From: Takakia lepidozioides
Taxonomy: Eukaryota; Streptophyta; Takakiopsida; Takakiales; Takakiaceae
Direction: 5' to 3'
Length of the DNA stretch: 64,000 nt
NCBI GenBank assembly: GCA_030704615.1
Contig: CM060732.1
Location: 12,896,001 to 12,960,000, forward strand
Positions 1-9,513 of the stretch are shown here, in pieces. The notes under the pieces are model-generated. The model made no database searches, had not been told where the DNA came from, and saw only the letters and a program-made list of their open reading frames with translations. Position numbers and translations under genes: made by a program. Within the stretch, counting starts at the first letter, position 1. Each line of letters begins with the position of its first letter.

Positions 1-310
1 ATTTTGAGTGTGATAATTAGAGGCTGGCGACGAAGAAGTCAGATTTTCAGAGCCGTTGGTGTTAGCAACAGGGACAGAAACAGGCTGGATCATAGCAGGC
101 ATTGGAGAAATGAACCTGAGAATATGGGCCCTAGAGCTACAATGGTGTTACATCTCCAGTGGGAGTTATTATCCTTAGATGTGATCTGCAGCAACGGTGG
201 AAGTGACGGTGAAATCAGAGGAGACCGCAAACCATACCGTGACCAGGTTGTGGTGATCTCATTAATCTATGTGTTTCCCATGGTGCTATTTAAATTGGAG
301 CTGATCAGGG

Positions 311-931
311 TTAGTATGGACGCCTTTGTCCATTCCTAGCAGCACACGTACTGAGAACACAAATGGGTGTTACATTGTCGGGCTATACCCCTTTCCATTG
401 CATTTGTACATACATCTCAAAAGCTTCCCTACCACAACCTTGCTGGGCATATCCTACAATGACCGAGCTCCATGAGACCACATCTTGTTGATTCATATTG
501 TTGAACAGTACACGCGCTTCCTTCATGCCCCCGCATTTGGCATACACATCAGCAAGGGTATTTTTCAGATTCATATATGATGGGATTCCAGCTTTGATGA
601 TATCAGCGTGGACCTCTTTGCCCTTTTCCAAGGCACCAAGACTGGCACACGCATTGAGAACACAAATGAACGTGATCCTGTCTGGTCTCACACCTTCCCA
701 TTGCAATTTCTCATAGATGGCTGGGAACATGCCCCAAAGCGGTGAGTGTTTGATGGCAAGTGGCTGGCCATGTTGGAGGTTAGGAGAATCATACCAGTGC
801 CCTTTGGGGGGTCTGTCGAGAAATTTGCCATCGTATGGTAGTGCCATTCTAATACCAACGTTTGATATGGCTGGCCACCACGTCAAGGTGAAGCTGGAAA
901 ATGGTGGAGGGCTGTAAGAGTTCTTGATCAA
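311..931 (-). pseudogene. PPR (pentatricopeptide repeat) protein fragment
   Basis: The frame starting at 931 reads a clear PLS-type PPR stretch from about residue 70 on. It contains GVRPDRITFICVLNAC, DVYAKCG and QQDVVSWSSVIVGYAQQG, covering about three 35-residue repeats. These proteins normally bind organellar RNA for editing or processing. The frame is broken by TAG at 380-382, right after MQWKGV. In the same frame the next repeat continues as PDNVTPICVLSTCAA before a second stop at 311. The first 69 residues show no PPR pattern and are probably unrelated flanking sequence. No start, transit peptide or E/DYW end is present, so this is a decayed internal piece. Family assignment is secure; being a pseudogene is very likely. 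Confidence 0.8.
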
Positions 932-1230
932 AGCTATTTAGCTCTGGTTTTTTCCAGGGTTGCATTGTTGGTGCTCCTGCTTTTGTTGGGATTGGTGCGA
1001 AGGATTAAGGCTCGGCATAGCCATAGGTCTCGGCTGGAGATGACAGAATCTGCGGATAGCAGTTTGGTGGGAGCCAGGAGGCAAGAAGCTGCCAGATGGA
1101 GTGGAGGCGAAGGATCGAAGCTCGGGAGTCGGCATAGCTAGGGATCTCGGCTGGAGGAGAGCAGTATACTGGGAACCAAGAGCAAGCCTGTGGTGGTGTG
1201 CAGTTTTCTTCATCATTATTGTGGGACGAC

Positions 1231-2700
1231 ATGGAGGAGATGTATGGAGCTACCAAGGGGCCTCGTAGGTACTCTGGAGCTGTGGGCACAATCGAGCTGG
1301 ATGACTTTATCCAGGAGTTCGACAGCTGGTATGATTTGCAGCAGATGCGCAATCCACAACTGTTCACCCCATTCATGGCGTGGAAGGGACTGTTCCAGCA
1401 TTTGGAAGGCCCGCCTATGGACGATTACCACAAGTTCAGGCAAAGACATGAAGCAGAGATTGAGGAGTGGATGATGTATTGGTCACCTGACTACGTCTCC
1501 ATTACTCGAGGCACGACGCGACCACTAGTTGCATCAACACCAATATCTCTCACTTCCAGCACTAGTAGTGGAACAAGTAGTGCCGGTACTTCTGCAGAAG
1601 GTGCTACTACTCCTCCTGCCACGACTACAACACATGTGCCTAGATTCAGCCCGGTGGTGGAGTTCTTCCAGGAGTTGTGGAGGAACTACCAAGGCGTACG
1701 GACAGAGAAGCTGCAAAGTTTGCAAGACTTCCAGCACAAATCCAGTGAGAGCTTACGAGAGGCCTACACTCGTATGAGGCGCTTGATAAGTGTGACCCAA
1801 GGGGTTACTGAAGCTCAGGCAGTCCAGTTCTGATATGGAATTTTGGACAAGGAGCTCAGGAGAAAGGTGCGGGATGCAACCCTATTACAAGCGGCCCAAC
1901 CCACATTAGCAGATGTGTTTCTGCTGGCTGAGCGGATTGAGCTCAACATGGTGGAGGAGCGAGTTGTCACCATTGGATTTGGCAAGGACATGCCTGCACA
2001 AGGTGCAGCTGCCAGCCAACAGGCACAAGGGACTGCCCAACAGCGTGGTCAGGGGGGCAAAGTTGCCCAACCCAAATTCCATGGAGCTTACATGGGACCT
2101 CAGGTGCAGAGGCCAGTAGCTTCTTTTGCAGGCCAACAGCAACCAGAGGTGGTATGTTGGACATGTGGAGGACCCCATGTCAAGAAAGATTGCCCAGAGA
2201 GTGGCAAAGGGCCGGCACAAGCACAGCCTGCACAGTTGCAGTGTGGGCATTGTGGCAAGTATGGATATGGAGATGCCCAATGTTATGACTTGCATCCTAA
2301 GTTGCGGCAAGACCAGTTCCAAGGGAACAATGGTGGCCGAGGGCGAGGTGGAGCATCTCAGAGAAGGCAAGGTGGTCAGGCACGAGGTGCAAGACGAGGG
2401 CAAGCACAGTATGGTCAAGGACGTGGAGGTCAGGGCGTTGACCAAGGCATGGTCAACCGGCTTCAGCAGCTAGAGCAAAGGCTTGCTGCCATGGCCACAG
2501 CTCAGGTGGTACCAGCTCCAAGACCTGAGGGTCCACCTCATGTTCCTCCTCAGCAGTGTCATCATGACGGAGGAGACATGAGAGGCATGGGATTTGCAAT
2601 ACCACTAGTGCAGGTGGAGTCTGCTGCAGCCGTCACTCGAGGAGTAGCACGAGTTCCTGAGCCACGAGGTGCACCGTCTATCAGCAGCCTGCTGCAAATC
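1231..2700 (+). pseudogene. Retrotransposon gag-like polyprotein, broken
   Basis: One reading frame runs from ATG 1231 past 2690, interrupted only by TGA at 1831-1833, where VQF stop YGILDKEL suggests an original Trp (TGG to TGA). The N-terminal part is a gag-like helical region (FRQRHEAEIEEW, SLREAYTRMRRL). After the stop comes a Gln/Gly/Arg-rich nucleic-acid-binding region with two zinc-knuckle-like motifs. The first is CWTCGGPHVKKDC at about 2155, one residue short between the second Cys and His. The second begins CGHCGKYG at 2242 and has Tyr (TAT, 2266-2268) where His is expected. The C-terminal part (RGMGFAIP, VESAAAVTRG) runs into an oppositely oriented protease fragment. Retroelement origin is well supported; the superfamily is not resolved. 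Confidence 0.75.
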
Positions 2701-3831
2701 CTTGCTCGTACCCCACAATGGAGTGTGAGCACCATGGCAGGCAACTTCGTCGTACCATGCATGTCATCCTGCTCTGCTAGAGGTGACACATCCTCTGCAT
2801 GGGCATTGCCCTCCAGCAACTCTCCAGGCCAACTAACTGCAGTTGTGAAGGCTGCTAGTGTTGGCATCTTGCCACGCTGGGCAGCAGCAAAACCCCCAAT
2901 GAATGTCACAGGGAGCTGTACACGACGACCATCCCCTGACTGCCATCCAGGCCTGTAGGATGCTGACTCCTCCCAAAAATCCAGGGTGAAGCCCATGGGA
3001 TACAACACTGCCCCACCAACGAGGACATCGTAAGAGACCGTGTCTGTCACAATGGCCTTGGCTCGCATCACTGGGCCATCTATTGGATGATCCGGCCGTA
3101 GTCTAATGGCCAACTCACGCCGTGTCATGACCCGAGCCTGCTCTGATCCTCCCAGAGATCTCTGTATCTGGAAAGGACAAGGCTCCATATCCGCCTCCAT
3201 GAGGCCTAAACCTGCAATAGCAGCTCTGCCCAACATCAATGGCTGAGCTCCCAAGTCCAACAAGACCCACAGTGGCCGGTACCTCTTGCCTGCCGGTCCA
3301 CTCAAAGAGAAAATGCCATCCTGGTTGTCTAACAAGACAACTCCAGGTGTCACCATGGCGCGCTCAAAGGCTGGCCTAGCTGGCAGCTTTGTCAACCTGA
3401 CAGCTGCAGCTTGCCATGGCGCAGCCGTGGTAGTCTTGACCCTCAAATCCGAGGATCCTTCTGCTACTATACCTTCCACTAACTCCGCAGAAGATGAAGT
3501 GACCTCCCCACTCTCACAGAGTGTTGCTGCTAGTCTGAACACTGCAGCTGGTCTTATCCTCGGCGTCGCAATCATGGTTGTCAAGAACATTGGGGCCTGA
3601 CACATAGAGGTGGCCGCCCCCAACAACACACTGGCTGCACTAGCCTTGGCAGCATGTATCAGTGTTGCACGTGTAGCTCTCCCCCAACGACACAATAACG
3701 GCCTCTGTTTCGGTATCCGTCGGGCGAGAACTAGGTGCTATGGATGTCGTCGACACTGTCTCTGCCAAGATGAATGATTGATGCAAGCTAGCCTGACGGC
3801 TTGCCTCCCCACGCTGTGGATCCAACTCCAC
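2700..3831 (-). pseudogene. Retroelement aspartic protease region
   Basis: The minus frame starting at 3695 (377 codons) carries a retropepsin-like core, PLWVLLDLGAQPLMLG, at about residues 141-156. Asp147-Leu-Gly stands where DSG/DTG is usual. It is followed by DVLVGGAVLYPMGFTLDFW and YRPGWQSGDGR. Aspartic proteases of this kind cut retrotransposon polyproteins. The end of the frame past about 2700 is the antisense of the neighbouring gag and is not real protease sequence, so the true junction lies near 2690-2760. A short upstream frame (3831-3640) may be the same polyprotein after a frameshift. No reverse transcriptase follows. The orientation is opposite to the gag at 1231, so the two are not one intact element. 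Confidence 0.55.
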
Positions 3832-4079
3832 CTCTAAGTAGAGGTTTTTGTACCGTCAGGAGAGGAGGAGAGTGCGGTGATTGCACCAGGACCATCTCAG
3901 TTGTCGCCATTGGACACCACAGCCAATCCAGTGCTGATCCCGCCAAACAAGTCCAGAAGGCATATGCCTTCATCCGGGCACTGTCACACAAGAGGTGATA
4001 GAGGACTTAGTACGGCTGTGGCTATTACATCTTGTAGCTATCTGGAGTTAGAGAGACCTAACCACCAGCTAGGGGGGCG

Positions 4080-4610
4080 ATTGTGGCAGACTACTTTATT
4101 GTGCATATATGTGTGGTGTGGTTTGGACAACGATGTAGTTGTGTAGCGATACATATGCGCACGACAGCTGTCAAGTTAAATAAACACAGTGTGAAACTAA
4201 CTAGAATAAATCTAGTTATTTGTATTTAACACTTGGAATTAGTTCAAGTGTTAAATCAGGTGTCAAGTTTAGCTTGACACCTGAACCATCTTATCTTCAC
4301 GAGCTCGTCAGTCGTGCGGCTCATCTCTCTCGAGTTGAGCCTGCACGACCGAGCTCCCTCGCTGCTTAGCATCTGAGTGTACTTATGGAGGGAGAGTGGG
4401 ATGTTGTGGGGTGGAGTCCCCATAGCTTGGGGTGCCCATGGCTCGACTCTTATTTTAATGAGTGATCGTATTGTATTTCATGTTTTGTGTCAACAGAGAC
4501 AGTGTGAGTTTAGTTTACATATCATTGTGGCAGACTACTTTATTGTGCATATATGTGTGGTGTGGTTTGGACAGCGATGTAGTTGTGTAGCGATACGTAT
4601 GCGCACAACA
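4080..4610. repeat. 87-bp direct repeats bracketing 357 bp
   Basis: Positions 4080-4166 and 4524-4610 match over 87 bases, both starting ATTGTGGCAGACTAC and ending GCGCAC(G/A)ACA. They differ at three sites, all A/G changes. They could be LTR remnants, or a local duplication. No open frame is supported between them; the interval holds the hairpin cluster at 4199-4356. Confidence 0.8.
4199..4356. repeat. Four consecutive hairpins
   Basis: Four inverted repeats lie side by side: 4199-4217 (6-bp stem AACTAG/CTAGTT), 4224-4256 (12-bp perfect stem ATTTAACACTTG, 9-nt loop), 4257-4283 (11-bp perfect stem CAGGTGTCAAG, 5-nt loop) and 4301-4356 (7+7+6 bp, with GAGCTCG, GTCGTGC and GGCTCA paired, separated by small bulges). 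This density looks like a structured RNA or a fold-back element end. Its function is unknown. Confidence 0.8.
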
Positions 4611-4654
4611 AACATATTAATCATGTCTATGTGCGTCCAATCTATCAACGCAAT

Positions 4655-4732
4655 TTCACTACCGGGTATTGAACCTTAGACCTCAACTTCGTAACACACA
4701 TCACCTAGCCACCACACTACTATCTACTTCTT
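4655..4732 (-). mobile_element. tRNA-derived SINE-like sequence
   Basis: On the minus strand GGTTCAATACC (+ 4665-4675) fits the RNA polymerase III B-box consensus. TGGCTAGGTG (+ 4702-4711) is A-box-like about 36 nt upstream. The spacing is shorter than in a normal tRNA and no full cloverleaf folds, so this is a tRNA-derived repeat and not a tRNA gene. Confidence 0.45.
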
Positions 4733-4914
4733 GCCTTAGCTCCGATTTCCTAATCATTTATTCTACAAATACAGGCTCGCAAGTGAGAGGGGAGCAAGGG
4801 TTGCCGGTACGGCCATCCCCAGCAACCGTACCGGCAAGCCTCCCACGCTTGCATTCAACTCGTCGGGTACTCATCGGGTAAGCGTAGTCTGCTCCGGAAA
4901 AAAACGCATTTGGA

Positions 4915-5640
4915 CTTAGATGACATTGGACACTTGGGCCAACGGCACAGGTTATCCAGACTGGAGATATATCATTAGTGATTGGATATATTACTACTCA
5001 ATAAATTCATGGAAAAAAATAAATTGGGTCTTGACATGGGAGACGTACTTGGATACATGGGAGATTGCATTTGGTTTAGATGACACTGGACACTTGGGCC
5101 TCTACATGGGAGATGCACTTGGGCTTACATGGGCCTCGACATAGGAGACACACTTGGATACATTCAAAATTGCACTTGGTCTTAGATTTCAATTCTTCAC
5201 ACATGGGCCAACGGCATAGGCTACACTAGAGATGGCTTTGTGGAAAAAAAATGATTAGACCTAGATGACTTAGATGACATTGGACACTTGGGCCAACGGT
5301 ACAGGCTACCCTAGAGGTCGCACTTGGGCCTCGACATAGGAGACACGTGGGATACATAAAAGATCTTACACTTGGGCTTATGACACTGAACACTTGGGCC
5401 AATGGCACAAGCTACCGTAGAGGTCGCATTTGGGCCTTGACATAAGAGACACACTGGGATACATAGGAAATTACACTTGGTCTTAAGTTCGATTTCAATT
5501 CTTCACACATAGGCCAAAGGCATAGGCTACCCTAGAGGTCACACTTGGGCCTCAAAATAGGAGACACGCTGGGATACATAGGAAATTGCACTTGGACATA
5601 GATGACACTGGACACTTGGGCCAACGGCACAGGCTACCCT
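4915..5640. repeat. Diverged tandem repeat, about 110-130 bp unit
   Basis: Phrases such as GACACTTGGGCCAACGGCA, GGCTACCCTAGAGGTCGCA and GGCCTCGACATAGGAGACAC recur in the same order five to six times with point changes and small gaps. No conserved open frame is present. The same family forms a longer block at 55.7-57.5 kb and a short piece at 6130-6190. Confidence 0.85.
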
Positions 5641-6110
5641 AGTGTATCAATCAATATATGAAGCGAGGTGTTTGTTTGTTTGTTTGTTTGTTTGTTTTGT
5701 AGCGTTGAGATGTCCCAAACTGCGAGGTCCCAACGCTGGTGCTTGGTCCCGTTGGAAAGCCCTCGACGAGGAGGGGTGCACGGGCTTAGTCTCACGATTT
5801 TTGGACCTGCAGTGTGGGAGATGTGGAATTTCAAGTACTTTGGGTCGGTGGAAATTCACGAAAAATTGCAAAGTGGGCATTCCTGGACAATGGTTGGAGC
5901 CTCGACAGGAGAGATATCAAGGGAAAGGTCTCCGGTTCAAATCAGGTCGTAGGCTCTGTGGGGAAAAAAATGATTAGATATGGCTAAAGCGAATTTCAAG
6001 TACTTTTGGTCGCTGCACAATGATTGGAGCCTCGACAACAGAGATATCAAGGGAAAGGTCTCCGGTTCAAATGTGGTCGTAGGCTCTGTGGGAAAAAAAA
6101 ATGATTAGAT
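5641..6110 (+). mobile_element. Dispersed repeat ending in a tRNA-like 62-nt module and A-tail
   Basis: A unit of about 330 bp begins near a (GTTT)n tract at 5670-5695 and ends in GGGAAAAAAA. Near its end is a 62-nt module (5896-5957) whose ends GGAGCCT and AGGCTCT pair over 7 bp. Inside is CCGGTTCAAATC, which resembles a T-arm/B-box. A second, shorter copy of the 3' part follows at about 5990-6103, with its module at 6026-6087. Related full copies lie at 55.34-55.71 and 56.18-56.49 kb. The A-rich tail and B-box suggest a SINE-like retroposon. No protein is encoded. Confidence 0.65.
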
Positions 6111-6190
6111 ATGGCTTGCTTCATATATTGATGCACTTGGGCTGAGATGACATTGGACACTTGGGCCAACGGCATAGGCTACCCTAGTGA

Positions 6191-8400
6191 TGGTCTAAGG
6201 GTACAAGGTTGCCTTGGGCGGACCTCTGTTCACAGCTACATAGATGTATATTGGATATCATCCGTAATAGCCAACCCAACTATGGAATAAATGGCGTTGG
6301 GCCAATTGGTCACCCAATATAATAATGGTACTTGGAGACTTTAGAATCTTTAAGGATTGCCTTGCTCCGGCCATTGAAAGGTGTTCATCTTAATATGTCC
6401 AAACATGTAGGATGAAATGACACCTTTATAAAATTTTACATTTATTTTTGACACAAATCAAGGTGAAGTGGCTCTTAGATACATTGGCTCCGGTTGGTGT
6501 TCTCTCTCTCTCTTTCTCTCTCTAGAATATCCATATCATATGTAGACTATGGTTGCGAAAACGTCAATGCAATGCACAAATATATTTATATTTATATTTA
6601 TATTTATAATCTTGATTGATCATTTTATATGATGTTGTTAACTCTTAGGAAACCAAATAATCATCTCTATTATATGTAATCCTTACAGTACTATGAGCAA
6701 TTCTAATAGACACACAATGCATTGAACAACAAACATTTGCAAACTTCGCAAACCTTGTAGACTGGATCATCTTACCCTATCAAGCATAAGACATAAGATT
6801 GGCGCGAGGGAAGAAGGAAACCAAGGAAGAATAGGATCTCCTCCTAACTTCACATACTCCACACACTTGTAGAACGAGATTAGACCGCTTAAGGCATTTG
6901 ATCCAAGGGCTTACTACTTGCAAATAGGCCCTCTGTAAACTACTCCACGTACAGTCAGAGAAATATAAGAAGATCTGATTTGGGTCAGTTGTCATCTAAA
7001 GGTCAATATGCACCTTTCTTTCTTTTTTCTTTTTTTTAAAGGAAACCTGGGAGCACACCTTTTCAATGTGACTCTCCATACCTTCAATCTTCATATATAT
7101 ATATATATATATATTGTTTTTTCAATCGTTGTTAAGCAACTTATATGGTTGGATATCTACCACTCATATTTTAAATCTTATCATGAAGGTACATTCTTAT
7201 TTATTGTTAATTCCATTGCATGACGTTTCATTAGTTTATAGAAATATTGTTTAGAAAATATGTAGTTAGACAAATAAGATTTCTTTTTCTACATAGTTTT
7301 AAGAAAATGTGTGTGTGTGTGTCGATACTTAAATATTGAATTAATTGATTAAAATGATATTCCTGAATCCTAACACGTGTTACACACATCTCACAATAAA
7401 ATTTAAAAAATTGATTAAGATTATGCTATAACATATAAATCATTCTAGACTTTTCTCTCCTATTTGTTTAATAGAAACAGTTTTATATACTGCTATGTAT
7501 TGTATGATATGAACTTGTGTGTTTGTTTGTACTATGCCATTTGAGAATAATGAATATCATGTCAATTAGTTTTTTCGAATTTTTTTCCAACAAAAAAATG
7601 GCAATTCATCGTTCTATTATATTATCATTTGTTTCAGTTGTCTTATTTATTAATAGTAGCAAAAGAAGAAGAAACTTGCCAGAGGAAGGAGCTCTTATTT
7701 TTTGCGGAGTCTTCTCAATCTTTCTAATCAAATAAGAAGAGAAAAAAAGACGTTGGGCTAGTGAAATCAAAGTAAATAAAAGTCACTTCTGCTAACAATG
7801 AGAGTGGGCAAGCTATATAGTTAAGCTGTTCGCTACTTTCGTTCATCAAACAATAAATTTGAGATTGGGAAATCTTACTTGATGAGATTTATTATAATTC
7901 ATATCCTTAAGATAATTTAGCATTTCGTATGTTTTAAAAGTTGGTTGAGATCATATATATGACATGTTATGAAAACATTAGTAAAACTAGTTATGATATA
8001 TTAATCAATATTATTAAAATACTAAAATATCTTTGTAATATTATACCTTTATTATATTTATATATATATAAGTAATCGCCTTATATTCTGTGTATGCACT
8101 ACAAATATATTTTGGCATAAAATGATCTACATGTTTTAATTTATCTAAATAAGTATATCGATTTAATTAATTATTCTTTCTAAATCACTAATTTTTAAGT
8201 TTTATTTTATCTTATTTCTAGCGGAAGCTAAATAATGATTGTGACTGTGTGTGCAGTTTGCGTTAAAAACCAAGTACTAATTATGACATTGAATACATAT
8301 AACATGTTTTTTTTTATTGAACACAATTCAATCCGAATTGTTAAATAAGCAGCTCCATCAACCTCCAAATAAAATAAACAAACAAAATATCACATATCAA
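6191..8400. other. AT-rich non-coding interval
   Basis: I see no supportable gene here. It holds a CT-rich tract at about 6501-6525, a (TA)n microsatellite at about 7095-7114, a short GT run near 7307-7321 and many A/T runs. The right part lies upstream of the serine protease gene and may contain its promoter, but no element can be singled out. Confidence 0.6.
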
Positions 8401-8407
8401 TTGGAAA

Positions 8408-9513
8408 ATGTTAGAATGTGATATAAAACAAATCAGGAAGTTGCAAAACATTGACACGTTTAATCGTCTCCTAACCAACCAGGTCTATCCAGCTACTGTA
8501 GCTATTTTTGAGTTTGTGGAAATGAACATAGGAAGATACCTCGGAACAGGGTTTTGGTCTAATGATTGTCTCATCACAGCTGCACATATTGTATCCGAAC
8601 GAATTTCTCACCCCGATAGCAACATAGCATCAGATGATAAAATGATTGATTTTACAAGCCAGATGTATAATAATGGGTTGATCGTGTACAATAAAGACGA
8701 TGTCCGGCAACCATTCAACCAAATTGCAATCAAACCATATGTTGCTACATTAAACCCTTTGGTACATTCTCAATCTACCACTAGGATATTGCACATACAA
8801 GAAGAATGTGTCGATTTTTTTTCCGACCTAGCTATAATACCAATTGTGGTTGACGAAAATGAAAACAAGTTTTGTAATCTCCAATTGGCAGATTCTGTTG
8901 CAACCGTAGATGCAGGCATGCTCTTCGGTTTAGATGGCAATTGTTCACTTCTCATAAGCCAAGGCAAAGTGGGTGAGCCTAATCTCACATTAGGGTTTCC
9001 GCAAGAAGGTCGAGCATGGTATTTCTCAGCTAGTGCCGATATAGGCCATAGTGGATGCCCACTGATTCGTCCATGTGATGGTCGCGTTATCGGTGTATGC
9101 TTAGGAGGATTTAATGATATATATGGACCCATAACTTTTGTTTGTCCTGTGCAATATCTGCACCAGAGTTTTCAGACCATGAGATTTCGCATGATCCTAA
9201 AGGTAAAGAAAATATCAGTGCAAAAAATATTGAATATGTGTGGTCTTTCATTTTTTAAACTTAAATAGTATATTGATATATGTTGAATAGTGTACCATAT
9301 TTACATATTTGTGCCTCAGTTCATAAATTTGTTTCAACCATGTATATTTATGAATTCTAATATTTTAGATCTTTTCTTGTTTAAAGTATTCAGAGCTTCC
9401 AAGTTCATCAAACAATGTCTCGAGAATATTCAACAACAACAGATTGGGAACAACTTCAACATGACTCAGAGTTGTCAACATCACAAATATTGATAGACGG
9501 AATGATTGATTAA
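8408..9513 (-). other. Placeholder: antisense of the protease gene, no feature
   Basis: The minus strand of this interval has only shadow frames; the gene is on the plus strand (next entry). Confidence 0.1.
8408..9513 (+). CDS. Trypsin-like serine protease, two exons predicted
   Basis: Exon 1 (8408-9202, 265 codons) has a complete chymotrypsin-fold triad: His60 in LITAAHIV, Asp140 in FFSDLAIIPI and Ser215 in ADIGHSGCPLI, followed by GVCLGG and the substrate-pocket region ITFVCPVQYLH. This is the layout of trypsin/Deg-like peptidases. AAG followed by GTAAAG at 9203 makes a good donor. TATTCAG at 9387-9393 makes an acceptor in the same phase. The 191-bp intron adds 39 residues (SFQVHQTMSREYSTTTDWEQ through ILIDGMID) and a TAA at 9511-9513, giving 304 residues. 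Reading through the donor instead gives a 286-residue protein with an unconvincing end. No PDZ domain, signal peptide or transit peptide is evident. The start could lie in an undetected upstream exon. It sits in AT-rich single-copy-looking DNA and appears intact, so I take it as a host gene. Confidence 0.75.

Noticed and set aside
8408-9513. The minus-strand placeholder at the protease locus
   Set aside because: No feature exists on that strand; frames such as 9132-8770 are shadows of the protease exon.
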